From Hydractinia symbiolongicarpus (taxonomy: Eukaryota > Cnidaria > Hydrozoa > Anthoathecata > Hydractiniidae), in the NCBI RefSeq assembly GCF_029227915.1, contig NC_079885.1, forward strand, positions 25,235,001-25,299,000: 64,000 bases of DNA. Reading direction: 5' to 3'. The position numbers were made by a program, and so were the translations under genes. A model generated the notes under the pieces. It made no database searches, was not told where the DNA came from, and was given only the letters and a program-made list of their open reading frames with translations. Below, piece after piece: positions 47,651 to 59,773 of the stretch (position 1 is the first letter of the stretch; the number at the start of each line of letters is the position of its first letter).

Positions 47651-49681
47651 TAGAATCTTAACTACACTCTTTAAGGAGCGCCAATATTTTAAATATTTAT
47701 TTTCTCACGTTTTATGATAAGTCAAAAAAAGATATCTTTACAATGAATCGAACTGATTATAAATGGGGTAATAAAAAAATCACAACATTAAAATTGACAT
47801 TCTGTGCTACTCTTACAAAAATAGTTCATTGTGTGATTAGCTCGTAATCGAACGTTTACTTGTGCCAATGGAAATAATCTCGACTTGCTGCAAGCGTCTA
47901 CCATTTTTGAAAGGAGTGACGAAGATCGACGGAGTTAATTAACTCCATAAAAGGAAGCATTATATCCATCAACTCATGCGTACGCTTGGTCGCGAAATGT
48001 AAAATAAGACTTTATTCGCAAAAATTTGTAACCGCAAAAGTTGCAACTTGTCTAATGCAGTTTCGTGGAAAAAATTTTCGCGAGTTTCGGGGGTTTGAAT
48101 ATTACGCACTCAAAAAATCTTGCCTATCATAAATGCATACATTCAGAATATTGTGTACAGTCCGCTGGAGGTCGCCTAACCACGTGTTTTACACGGCACT
48201 AGTTTATTAATTCTTTGCCGACGTTGGTTGCGTGGAACGTGGGTTGGTGGTTATTGCCAAGTAACAAATGATGACACATTTTTTTGCTTAGCTCTTATAT
48301 AATCGCATACTACTTTTATTATTATGTTAATTTGGTTCAAGTACAGTTGCATTTGTTAAAATTTAGAACCTGGTGCAAGAATATCTAAAACCTTGACGTG
48401 AATAACGAAAATCGTTATTTTGCAGTTTTACTGGGCTCTTTAATCAGATTTGTGAGATCAGATTTAACATATTAAGTGTGTTTAACAAAATAAATTATTT
48501 AAATTGATTTTATTAATTAATTTTTACTATTGAATAGAAGATAGTGCTTCGCACTTCTTGTAAAAAGGAAAGATTGATTATATTCTCTTGGTTTTTGTCG
48601 CCTATATTGCGCAGCTCTTTGATGATGGTGAATTTATTTTTTGCGAAATCATTTTTGGTGAAAACTTAAATATCACAATAATGGGAATATATCAGATAGC
48701 TTTCACGTTCTTTTTTTTACTTTATCTGTTCATATAAGGCGATTTCTCACTTCCAGAACAAAACGGAAGATACCAATACTAAAAACAGTGATTTCAACAA
48801 TCTGATTAGTTGATAAACGTTCCTGTTTTTGCCGATTTGATTGATACGGATAATGAAAGATCCTTGGAGTAATTAACTTTTTCTGCTATGTTCTGGTTTG
48901 TTCTGCAAAATATATTTTTGAATTGGATAGTTATTAACACAGTGTACGCTTCACGTAATAATTGTGAAAAGGCAACTTTGATTTTGTTTATCAGCATTGA
49001 TACTTAGCTACGGATTCCAAACGTTTAATCTACTATGGTTGCGCATTGAGAAACCTTATACTTATAATTGTTACATGGAGATGGAATTGCTTTAAGAATA
49101 TCATACCTACATCATTTTAATTTACCTATGAAATCAATATGCTTTCATGCATCAAGACCGTTTTCCATTGCAGCGTTTATAATCAAATCTCTTAGCGTTT
49201 TGATGTCGGCGTTCACTATGTTCAATTTCCAATAAAAATGAGAGCACATTCAAAAAAATTATTGCCTGTTAAAAAAATATTCGTGTGCATAAGCTTAAAA
49301 GTTGACTAGCCTCAACTTTCGAAGCTGTCCAAATAATAGTGTTTACCTGGTCACCTGTTAGCTAGTTAGCGCTTGGAGCTGGGGCGAAGATTGACTTAAT
49401 GGAAAGCAGCCTCAGTACTTTCTAGGAAAAGAAATAATTACAGCTTTTGATTTCATCTTACCGGGGTGTAAACCACTAGCTTTATCTTCATAACTGTTTA
49501 CATCCTAAGTGCAATATTTATTTATGTTAATATAAAAATAATTTCACTAGCTCTCACCATTAAATCAATCTGTTTCGCGCTGTTTCTTTTTGTTTGTTTT
49601 TTTTTCCGCTTTTTTTAGAAAATTTTAGTTAAAATAAATTCAAAATTCAAAATATAATCAGCAATAACAGAGGTAAAAGAA

Positions 49682-50674
49682 ATGTTCTTAAACAGTTCCA
49701 TTGAAGTAAGCTTGAAACTGAATACAACTGAAGACTACAGTTTAAACATATTTGAATCTGAAGTTGTCAACATACTGTTGAAAGTATTGTACTCGCTGGT
49801 CATTCTGTCAGCAGTAACAGCGAACGGATTGGTTTTGTACTTATTAAGAACTAGAAGAATCAAGTCTTCAAATTTCACATATTTATTACATCACTTGCTG
49901 ATTGCTGATATCTGTTCATGTATATCTGTACTCCCTTACGTTTTTATTGATGTTCACAGATTACACATCACTGGAAAAATCACAGGCAACGTCATTTGTT
50001 GGAGCACATTGGGATTATCCATGTTTTACGCTACAGCAGGAAACCAGATATTTTTGGTTTGTTTTATAAGTGTCTTTAGACTGTTTAAAATGAAATGGAA
50101 AACCATCGCCGATCAGTATCTCAAGAAATCTAACATAAAAAAACTAGCAGCTTTTGCTTGGATTGGTAACCTGTTATTAACGATACCGAATATGATTTCA
50201 TGGAAATTTATGACAAAGTATGGATATTGCAAACGAAATTGGAGTAGGCCTATATTTGGTACTTTATACACATGTTCGTTCTTTGTGATTGGTTTACTAA
50301 TACCGTCTGTATTATTTATAGTATGTTATTTTCTAATCAGCCAAGTCTTAAAGCAGCACCGAAACGAAACGAATATTAAACATTCCCGAACACTTCAATC
50401 GACAAGTAAAATTATATACTTACTTCGCGTTCTCTTCATATCTTTCTTAATATGTTGGGCACCATTGCTAACTTATTTTGTACTATCTACAGCAACTTCT
50501 TTATTTCCAGAAGGAGTAAAAGGCGACCGCATCAAGTTGAAGGTTATCAGAGTAGCTGTGCTTCTGGCTGTTGTTAATGCACTTTTAGATCCTGTGTGTT
50601 TATTTTTTCACTTAAAAGAACATCGAAGTGCTGTTAAAAAACTTTGGACTGAGTGTCGGAGACATACGAAGTGA
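49682..50674 (+). CDS. Class A (rhodopsin-like) GPCR, intronless, 330 residues
   Basis: A single open frame has seven hydrophobic helices. Landmarks are Asn in TM1 (AVTANGLVLY), LLIAD in TM2, a Cys before TM3 (NVICW) and in loop 2 (YGYCKRNW), Trp in TM4 (FAWIGN), Pro and Tyr in TM5 (LLIPSVLFIVCY), CWAP in TM6 and DPVCL in TM7. The N-terminus has NSS and NTT glycosylation sequons and no signal peptide. The DRY motif reads VFRLF, and NPxxY ends in Leu rather than Tyr, so coupling may be unusual. The start AAGAAATG has A at -3. The ligand is unknown; lineage-expanded cnidarian orphan receptors are the best comparison. A possible AATAAA is at 51162-51167. Confidence 0.93.
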   Translation: MFLNSSIEVSLKLNTTEDYSLNIFESEVVNILLKVLYSLVILSAVTANGLVLYLLRTRRIKSSNFTYLLHHLLIADICSCISVLPYVFIDVHRLHITGKITGNVICWSTLGLSMFYATAGNQIFLVCFISVFRLFKMKWKTIADQYLKKSNIKKLAAFAWIGNLLLTIPNMISWKFMTKYGYCKRNWSRPIFGTLYTCSFFVIGLLIPSVLFIVCYFLISQVLKQHRNETNIKHSRTLQSTSKIIYLLRVLFISFLICWAPLLTYFVLSTATSLFPEGVKGDRIKLKVIRVAVLLAVVNALLDPVCLFFHLKEHRSAVKKLWTECRRHTK

Positions 50675-51190
50675 ATTATCAGTTTCTTATATTACAGTAC
50701 TAATTATACTTTGATTTAAACATAAAAGGATATGATCATATAGCTTCACCCAATACGCAAATAACCGACAAATCCATTTAAAAAAATAATCGATGTCATA
50801 CACACTTACTAACTCATTATATGGATGTAAAATTTGTTTGGAAATTTTCGAAACAGACATAGGAATACAATGATGAAGAATCATCGCGCTAGTAAATTGA
50901 CAACAAAAAAAAACTACATTATTCGTGACGTTTCGGATGTTCACACACCCATTTTCAAGCAATCAAAAACGTATAATGTTCTCATAAATATATACAAGTT
51001 TAACAGGAACCATAAATTTGACATTAAAAAAGTTAATGCAACTTCTTTTGATTGACATCATCATTTTTGTCTTTTGTTTTTTACCAAAAATTTCGGATAG
51101 AGAAGAATAACAGATGTAGAACTACATCTAAAAAGTCTTTTAACATTATTATTATTGTTGTAATAAAATTCGCCATTTAAATGTATTTTA

Positions 51191-51303
51191 ATACATATAT
51201 TTTATTAAAAATAAAATGTCAAAGCTTTTCGGCCTACGCCATCATCAGTATATCGGCGTATGCCGAAAAGCTTTTGCATTTTATTTTTAATAAAATATGT
51301 ATC
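51191..51303. repeat. Fold-back element, arms about 50 nt
   Basis: The left arm (51191-51240, ending AAAGCTTTTCGGCCTACGCC) is nearly the complement of the right arm (about 51254-51303, GGCGTATGCCGAAAAGCTTT...). The loop is a short ATCATCAGTATAT. It directly abuts the TTAA of MITE copy 2. Confidence 0.8.
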
Positions 51304-51307
51304 TTAA

Positions 51308-52060
51308 CCCTATACGGTCCGGGGTTTTTCGAACATGCTATGACCAGGGTTGCGATTCCCCCCCCCCCCCCCCCCCTCATTAACTTTTCATAGCATTGTT
51401 CAAATTGAATCAAACTTGGCACACTTACTTCATAAAAAGTACGTCAAAAAAAGAACAAAATGGCGGCAATAAATTTTTGTTTGCGTCAGCACATTTTCAG
51501 TGCCGTCATCAGAAGCTTGAAAATAGTTAAAAATGCCACTATCTGCTTAAAATTTAATTACTTTTGTTCTAGAGCGAATTTTTACATTCTGTTTGAAGTT
51601 TCTGAAAGCTACATAAAATTTATTTAACATATCTTCTGGTTTTTACATGGATCGGATAAAAAATTGCCAAAAATTGCCCGAAATTCCGCTTTTTTCCGAT
51701 TTTCGGGTAAAGTCCAACAAAATCGGGAAATCGGATTAGTCACGTGTCCAAATTATTCAAAAGGATTGTTCTTGATAAAAAAAATTTGTGTTGCGAGTGT
51801 CAAGTTCTAAAGATAATCCTAACAGGAGTTATTATATTTTCCCCATTATAAGGATTTCATAGAGATTTTTAGGGGTAGTTTCCAGCAATGGCCAATATCA
51901 AAGCCTCTAAAAGGTATGGGACCTAAAAATATAGCATGCAGGTGTCTAATAGATAAATATTGAAACTCAGTAAGCATCATAGCCATATAACAAAGCAATC
52001 AGGAGTTATTAAGAAAAACCGACAGGGGGGGCGGAATCCGCCCCCGCGGACCGAATAGGG
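51308..52060 (+). mobile_element. piggyBac-type MITE, copy 2
   Basis: The element lies between TTAA at 51304-51307 and 52061-52064. Termini are CCCTATACGGTCCGGGG and GCGGACCGAATAGGG. The interior matches copy 3 closely. A C-run (51358-51377) lies near the left end. Confidence 0.88.
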
Positions 52061-52127
52061 TTAAAATACATTATTATTATTATTATTATCGCTATTATTA
52101 TTGTAATTGTTTATCCAGGATAATCTC

Positions 52128-52385
52128 TTCAGTTCCTATTGGTGCTACTACTAACGTGGATCCTGCAAAGGAATCCTAGTGCATTAAAAGCTACCATTTC
52201 AGCTACGAAAGTCGTGCAAGCACAGCAATCACTCAACTAGACAACCGCCTAAGATATTATTCTTATGCTGAGCGCTAAACAGAAGGGATAGATTCACACT
52301 TTTATATTCTGGCATGACCCGGGCGGGGTTTAAACCCAGGATCTCCCGCACGAGAACCGAACGCTATACCACAAGGCTACCAGTC
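52128..52385 (-). mobile_element. tRNA-derived SINE, copy 2
   Basis: On the minus strand, a head GGTAGCCTTGTGGTATAGCG (A-box-like), then GGAGATCCTGGGTTTAAACC (B-box-like), leads into the body shared with 10564-10805. No poly(A) tail or target duplication is clear. Confidence 0.7.
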
Positions 52386-55018
52386 GGTACATCTGGAAAA
52401 AAATTCATGCCAGGATAAGTGTTAGTCATAATAAAAAAAAATTGTAATAACCTCAACAAAACGGAAATGAAAAGTTCTGCAAATAAAATTCCCAAAGTGG
52501 GCTCGACTCTATCTAGAAAAGGTTATAGAAAATAAAAGGATGGGGTGGTGGCTTAAGTTACGTAACTAACTTAATCAGGTTTGAAATTAGGAAAAAGATA
52601 ATTCCTTCCTTCTTAAAGGGTTGTCAATATGAACAGGGAAAATTCTCTTAAAACGGTGAATGTATTACGGCATATAAAGAATATCAAATCCTGTCAACAA
52701 TCTATATTATCTTTGTGTGAGAAACGGAAAAGATTAGTACAGTTTGTGTCTTTTTTTTTTTTAATTTTATAATCTATTAATAAATGTATGTTGTATTTCA
52801 ATGCGCTTTCCCTCAATCAAGAGGTCTAATTTTTAAAAAATTTCAACAAAAGATCAAAGTCCCCCTATCCCTTAACAACAAGAATGCCTACTGCACTGCA
52901 ATCGAGAGCACAAACGATTCGTCAAAATTTCGACTACCAGGAGCTTTCATCTGTAGTGAAAAGCACAAAGGAGTTGCAAATCAGGAAAGTAACAATTCTT
53001 ACTGTCAGTAACTTTACTCTGCATTGGTATTTTTCTGCCACGCCAGGTCACTTCTTGGTTCCGTAATAGGGGCTCAAAATTTTCAGGTTTGCATCTCTGA
53101 AAGAATTCTGAACTGCGGGTAAATATACAGTGAACTTTCTAAACTTTTCAATGTCTTAGTCTGGGTACCATTAACCTACCGCATCCAGACTATTGGTGGT
53201 CTATTTCTAATTTGATGATTTTTGCTCACTTCTAGTCCACACGCGATAACACACTAATGTCATAAAAACTTTTTTTGATATTGTTGCTAATTAAGTCCAC
53301 TGTGCAATTTCAACTGTACAGAACGGTGGTAGGCCTTGAGATGGTGTCACTTGCTATATTAAAAACGTTTTCCAACTCTTTAAAATTATAATACAGCCTT
53401 AATTACCTTAAATTTTGAATATCAATACTTGTTGATAAGTAAGGGATAATACAATTGTAATGAATAAAAAAAATTAATTATATTTTAAATTTTATTTTAG
53501 GATTTATACACTTGAATTTTCATACGTTTTTAGTACTCAATTTAAAGGGCATACAGATAAGGTAAATTGAAGCATACAAATATTAAAATATATTTTACAA
53601 AACAGTAACCCATACAGCACAATAAGCTTTCGTGTGTATAAACCTAAAACAAGTCACAAATACAGGAGTTTCAGCGAACTGCTCTTAAAATAAAAATAGT
53701 TGTGCATACTGCAATCCGCCATTAAATATATAGAAGGGAGGCTACAAAATTCCCAACGTGGAATTACGTAAGCCATTTTAATGAAGCTTGTGCATTGTCA
53801 ATGTTTGCAGCGAACATAGGTATTAAGCTAGTTCGTTTACCACAAAGGAACTGATTTTCGCTCGTACTTCTGGTCAAAAAATATTACATTTTGTGAGTTT
53901 TTAATTTTCGCAAGTGAGGTAAAAATGATCTATAATAGTTTTGAATAAAAAACGTTTTTCTCAATGCACATTCACAGAAGTGCACATTTAATCATTTTGT
54001 TATAGTTTAACAAACTCATTTCGATAGTTTTTCTAACTGAATAAAATGACCTGTTTTTTTCATTGTGTTATAAAATCATGAATTTTTACTTTTCGTAATT
54101 CATTCCTCGTGTTTATTTCTCGCGAATGTTATTTCCAAGAATATATTTGGACACTTAATTTCACAAATTTAGCCAGAAACCTTAAAAAGCGCAGAAACTA
54201 TTACCCTGGAAAATTAGTACCTCTGTTATCAACGTGAGCATGATACGTTTCACGAATTTTAGGACTTTTACTGTAGTTTCGCCATGCTGATTATGAGTAG
54301 TATTAGCAAAGAAAGTCCTGTATGACCAGTTAAATCGTTTCCATATACTTAGTGAGTGTTTGTAGATTTAGAATTTAAGTTGGTGTGCAAGTAAACAAAA
54401 ATTAGCTAATTTACCTTAAAACACATAAAATATGAAATACATAACAGTAAATATCTTCCTTATGTGAAGTTGCAACTTCCTCCCTTTACTTAAAAAGACT
54501 TATTTGAAATGCTTTAATATAAAAATCTACATACATAACTACACACATAACTAGAAACAACGTCACAACAAGGTAAAGTTAGTTCATGTTTTTGTTGCAT
54601 AGAAAAAAAAATGGTTTGGGTGATATCACTTCAGGAGACTAAAATTTCCACAGGAATTAAGTGCAGTAACTTTGTGAATTGCTTACAAATTCGAGATTGT
54701 TATTTGCGAATTCACGTTTTTGTAAATTTTTATCGTTTTTGCAATTCGTGAAATAAAATTAGCAAAATGAAATTTTGAATCCATGTTTTTATGAATTTTT
54801 GTACTTTCATATGGAAACGCATACATTCTATGCTAATTCCACGCTTGGCTATGAGATATTTATAAGAACTTTCTGTTGTTTAATTGCTCAATTAAAATAT
54901 CAACAAGAAATTGTGTAATAAGTATTTCAGATAAATGTAACATACACCTTACCCGTAAAAAAGGTCGATAAAAGTAACAAAGTATTGGCTGAATGACAAG
55001 ATCTTTTACATTTTTTTG

Positions 55019-55592
55019 TTACCGGCCAGTCATTTTGAGGAACGAAATTTTTGCTAAGAATCCTCCCTTACTAAGCGAAGCTGATTTTTCGACAGTGTTA
55101 TCGAATTTCTTGTCGTTTTGTGTTGATGAAGCATGAGTGGACTGAAAGTAAGAACTTCCATTCTTTATTTCGTCATCAATGTTCTTGATAGCGTTGAGAA
55201 TGGTAGCCTCGTAATTGCTTACATTCGCAGTTAGAGTGTTGGGGTTTTCTCGTACGTGTTGCAAGGTTTCAGCCATATTTTTAAAGTGATGTAGCTGCTC
55301 AAGTCGTATTTTCTTGTTTGGTCGACTGCTTGATTCTTCTGATGTGATTAACCTTTCAATATATGTCACATTCGTCAAAAAACTTTGACGAAGCGCTATT
55401 TCTTCGAGAGATTTAGCTGCACATGAAGCAGAGTGAATGTCGTCAAAAACATTCTGTCTGTACACACGGTATTCATCCAGCATTCCTGACAAAAGCTTTT
55501 TCTTGCCATCTTTATCAGTCACTGCAATTTGGTATCTCTTCATCATGTCCTCAACAGTGTTTTCCACTTCGATCTCGTCATAAACGTAAATT
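55019..55592 (-). CDS. Terminal exon of a helical protein, possibly AIG1/GIMAP-like C-terminal region
   Basis: A 574-nt exon has acceptor TGTATTATAG, and the frame is entered after one base. It encodes about 191 residues, ending LKMTGR at TAA. The sequence is charged, helical and without signal peptide or membrane segment, so cytoplasmic. The segment SLEEIALRQSFL...YIERLITSEE followed by RLEQLHHFKNMAETLQHV recalls, from memory, the helical C-terminal part of large AIG1-type GTPase-related proteins in fish and invertebrates. No P-loop or other exon of this gene was found in the 8.4 kb upstream. It may be the last exon after a long intron, or a stranded gene fragment. Confidence 0.55.
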
Positions 55593-55639
55593 CTATAATA
55601 CAATGTTTAATTTTACTCTTTAAAATTCTTAGACATAAT

Positions 55640-56560
55640 TCTTATGGTAAATACAGTAACGTAGCTATACCTTTTATTACTGTCATGAAAACTTATTTTG
55701 GAAATAAAATTGTTGAGTTGTTGTTTGCTGGATGAGGTAACAGCAGGCTTTTTTTTGTACTTTTATTTAAACCAAAGTTTTTTAGAAAAGGGCATTACGC
55801 CTGTACGCATATGCAAGATTGTTTCAACAAGGTGGTTTACTTGTATTAAGCGCTCGGCCCGGTGTTACGATTAATGTTTGAACTTTAACGGGAACAATCC
55901 CTGCAAAATAAAACAATGTTGCACGATTTTTTTTGCTTTAACAGGGTAAAACAGGCTGTAAAAAAAAGTTTTAATTTTTAAATTTTACAAAACTTTTCCA
56001 CAAAATATAATTTCTGAGTGATTTTTTTAGCTGCACACTAGGTTTTTATTCAACGTAAAGTTAGGATATAGTTTTTTGAAACAGGGTAAGATGCCTATAC
56101 AAATCAAATGTGCACATTCGATATTACGCTCTTAGCTCAGTGTTCGACGGGCTGTTTCCTGTCTTTATAGTTAATCGAAGTTGCAATAAAGTGTTTTTGA
56201 AAAAGGGTATTACACCTATATGGATGTGCAACATTGTTTACCTGTACTATACGCCTAGCCCGGAGCAACACTCATTTTTGAACTTTCTGAAAAATAAAAA
56301 AGTTTGGCCAGCTGTTTTTGCTATAACGGGTAACAGCGGGTTGTAAAATGTGTATTCAATTCAGGTAATTGTGGAGGAAAGTTTTTGTTTGAAAAATTTA
56401 TTATACCCGAAGCACCATGTTTTCTGCGCTTTACTCCATTTACGGCATACTGCGCACCTGTATTAGAGCGCTCCACCTGAATATGTGGCACGGTTTACGG
56501 TTCTTATTAATTGCTACACTAGGTGTTCAACAATGGGCAACACATTAATTTGTGGCTTAA
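55640..56560 (+). repeat. Repeat family R2, copy 2
   Basis: This is the inverted relative of 44980-46080 and contains several internal units (GGGCATTACGCCTGTACGCA, GGTAAGATGCCTATAC, GGGTATTACACCTATATGGA). It ends with GAATATGTGGCACGGTTTACGG, shared with 63630. Confidence 0.65.
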
Positions 56561-57261
56561 CTCGGCGTTTCGACTAGTATTTATTTGGTAGTATTTATAT
56601 AGTACAACAACAACAACAGATAGTTGTTTTACGTACAACCAGTTTCACGTAGTTCCACAAATGATTGCTATAGTAACGTGTTTATGTCCCAAATAAAGTG
56701 AAATGTTAATTGTAAATTGATTTACTTATTGAACGTCAATGACGTCATTTTGATCCAGATCTTGGCAACCCGGGGTCATCCGTATTTGTATAATTGATTC
56801 TTATGCTTCTACCCCTCTAATCTCTAAAATAACAGTCGTCATCTGTTTGTGTTTCCAAAAGGGGTACCGATATTCCCTTATTCTTTCTGCGAAGGTTTTG
56901 AAACTAGAGGGAAGGGGGGGGGGATGCGAGAGAAGAAAACCGAAGCGAAGAAGGTTGTCTCTTTTTCAAAGTAATCCTGAAAATTGTCATTTCAAACGAT
57001 GTTTACTCATCATGAGCATAGATTAAAGCTTATTTGTTTCTTCTAGATTTTTCATTTTTGTGTTCTGGGATGATATAAAGTAAAGTTAGAAGTAGGAAAC
57101 AAAGGCTAGAGTTTAAAGTGGATTTGAAATCACAAATAGTAAGAACTTTGATATTTTTAGACGTTTGGTTTTTTTATGTCGGTGGAGCAAGCATTTCCCA
57201 GGAAAAGCCACAGTTTTATATTTTACCGCGTATGTAGCCATATTTGTTTTCGTTTTGTTGC

Positions 57262-57672
57262 ATAATTCATGTGCATAATTCATGTGCCCTGGCGCGTAAC
57301 TAATGTATTGTCCTAAAATTCAAAATGCTACATAAAGCTGTTGGCTGACTAAAAAACAGAAAACTTTGGTTTGTTGAACTGTAGTGTCATTAATTTTACA
57401 TTACTATTGCTTCTCTTTATATGTGTTTTACTAAACATAAATAGCTAGCTTTAGTTTTAGGTAAGTGTTCCCAGTTTAAGTATATTTAACTAGGTGTCTT
57501 AGCTACTGTTAGCTAGCTAATGTTAGCCTCCTAGTCCAGCTCCCCATCCTTGGCAAGCTCTAACCTATGACTTCTGTTGTCATTCCTCTTTTTTAATTAT
57601 CTATAGCTAACTACTTTAGTTTCCAAATTTCTCTTCTTTTATGAGCACGAATTATGATGTAACAAGCTAAAA
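57262..57672 (+). repeat. Repeat family R4, copy 1
   Basis: The block from ATTCATGTGCCCTGGCGCGT to TTATGATGTAACAAGCT recurs inverted at 61935-62340 and about 59300-59740. It contains TAGCTAGC-rich segments. Confidence 0.7.
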
Positions 57673-58208
57673 TCGTGGACATAATATATCGAGACATTTT
57701 TGGATAAAAATTTCTTCAAAAATCCCCTCCCCCTTTCTCAATGTTGTGGACAGCCTAGACTTGCATTTGACAGATGTTTTGACTTCACAACAATGAGATT
57801 GGGGGAGGGGGAGTGACAAACTCCAATTTTATATGAATTTCTGATTTTTCTCATAATTTATGTCCACGACTGTCTCAATTTTTTTGAGACTTAGAATTTT
57901 TTTGAGTTCTTTTTTCAACTTTGTGTTTGTTTTATTTTAATTGGTTGAATTACATCAGTGTGAATAAGAGTATATATAAGATAAGATACATAATTTGCAT
58001 AAGAAATGAAGTTGACCTCGTTTCCAGGCCCTTTTTGCTTTGACGCAAATATTACATAAAAGAGAATTTGTTTCTTATTAATTTTTGGTCTTTAGTTTCG
58101 CCTTCGTGTTGTCTTTGTCTTCAAGTTAAGCTTGAAATGTAAAAAGTAATGAAATGTTAACCTTGTGTATTTCTCACCGTAGTAAACAAACTAAAAATGT
58201 CTTCTATA

Positions 58209-58240
58209 CTAGTCGATAAGGCCCGTGGAAAAATCCACTC
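58209..58240 (-). mobile_element. Helitron-like 3' terminus
   Basis: On the minus strand, GTGGATTTTTCCACGGGCC, then TTATCGACTAG before T. The hairpin and CGACTAG|T end match the element at 46365-46541. The rest of the element, at higher coordinates, was not delimited. Confidence 0.5.
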
Positions 58241-59130
58241 ACCCAGGATAAAATTTTGATGACGTCAGCAACCCATCCACTAAAACAAATTTAGAAGAAG
58301 TGCAAGAAAATTCAGATTCTGGTTCTTTCTTATTTTCTAACACAATTCAGACATCAGTTGTAAGTTGTAAAAACAGTTTTGTTTCTATTCCTCAGAAAAG
58401 TATTTGGGTCCTGTCCTTATACAGTTGTTCTTACAAAAAAGCACGTAGTCCTGTCACATTTTCTAAAAATTCCTAAAATATCTACTAGAGCAGGTTATTT
58501 GAAAGGCTCAATTAGTTCTTTTAAGTTTCCCAAATGTGCATGGGTCCTCGAAATTAAATTCTAGTGCAGCAAAATATATTTCGGCAAAATAAAAATTATT
58601 CTAGAGAATCAGTACGCCGTTTTCGCACAACTGAGTGTCAAATGATCTTATGTTTTGTCCCATCTTGACTACAGCAGGGAGGGGGGGGGGGGGGGTGGGT
58701 GCTAACAGCTTCAAGGCTATTATCCCCACGAACATTGCTGCCTCTGGTTTTTAATAAACAAATTTTGCTTGCAACTTGCGAGAATGCTTCGCAACCTTTT
58801 TTTAATTTCTAGCTCCCAATACAAAATTATAGTACGATATAAGAAAGACATCATCTTACACAACAGCTTACAATGAAGTGTAATTCTACAAAAAAATTGT
58901 TCTTTCAGTATATTGCATGTGGTCTATTTCCAAAAAAGTTTACACAAAATTTCAAATAACATCACTTTGCAACACAAACAATATCAACGGACAACCATAC
59001 CATCCTTTCAAAATTTTTTTTTAACCCAAAGTCATAAACCCACGTAAATTTCCAATCTAATGTTAATAACCCCTGAAAAAATAACTTGGCATTTAAAACG
59101 TAGGTTGACAAATGTTTAACAGGATGTCAG

Positions 59131-59760
59131 AAACAAAACAATAGTAAACAACTTAACACACACACTTTAAATTCTACAAATTTGTTTCACTTGTCATATT
59201 GCATGTGTTCCCCTTAAAAAATTTAAAGGAAATGTGAAAAAAAAATTTTTATAGGTATAACAATGAGTCACACTATCCTAAAAGTTCAAGAAAGATTCTG
59301 TAGCTAGCTTGTTATATCATAATTCGTGTTTAAAAAAGAAGAGAAGTTTGTCTACTAACGGCATCTATAAATACCTAAAAAAGAGGGATAACACCATAAC
59401 TCATAGGTTAGACATAACTATGGGATGGAGCCCTAAAGCAAACATTACATTTGCTAGCTAAAAGTAGTTAGGACACCTAGTTTAATATACTTAAGCTGGG
59501 GAGACTTAGCTACTTCTATATCTAGCTATTCATGCTTAGTACAACACATATAAAGAAAAACAATAGCAATGTAGAAAATATGACATTTGCAGTTAGTTCA
59601 ACAAACCAAAAATTTCTATTTCGCTGGCACATTTGTTTGGTAGCCAGCTACCAAACTTAATGTAGCAGTTTGAATTTTGGGACAAATACATTAGTTACGC
59701 ACCAGGGGACACATTAATTATGAAAAAAAATGCTAGCCTTTTTATAAAAAACACGGTAAA
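59131..59760 (-). repeat. Repeat family R4, copy 2
   Basis: Direct repeat of about 61408-62350. Shared text includes CAACTTAACACACACACTTT near 59150 and TAGCTAGCTTGTTATATCAT near 59300. Confidence 0.65.
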
Positions 59761-59773
59761 ATATAAGACTTAA

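Larger units (their letters stand above)
42850..49681. other. Repeat-rich intergenic region between the Ly6 and GPCR genes
   Basis: No supported gene was seen. It contains a pogo/Tc-like remnant (43640-43850), the inverted repeat family at 44.98-46.08 kb, a Helitron-like element (46365-46541) and paired hairpins (47591-47650). A C+G-rich hairpin CCGGCGTTTCGACGCCGG lies near 44966. Confidence 0.5.
50675..55018. other. Intergenic region downstream of the GPCR
   Basis: It contains the fold-back element, MITE copy 2, a TTA microsatellite (about 52073-52099) and SINE copy 2. The sequence at 52400-55018 shows nothing recognisable beyond AT-rich DNA. Confidence 0.5.

Noticed and set aside
47358-47717. 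119-codon open frame
   Set aside because: No domain or splice support. It overlaps the paired hairpins and repeat-like text.
48180-48202. Fourth Helitron-like end (CACTAG before T with a short hairpin)
   Set aside because: The stem is only about four pairs and the CGACTAG consensus is absent.
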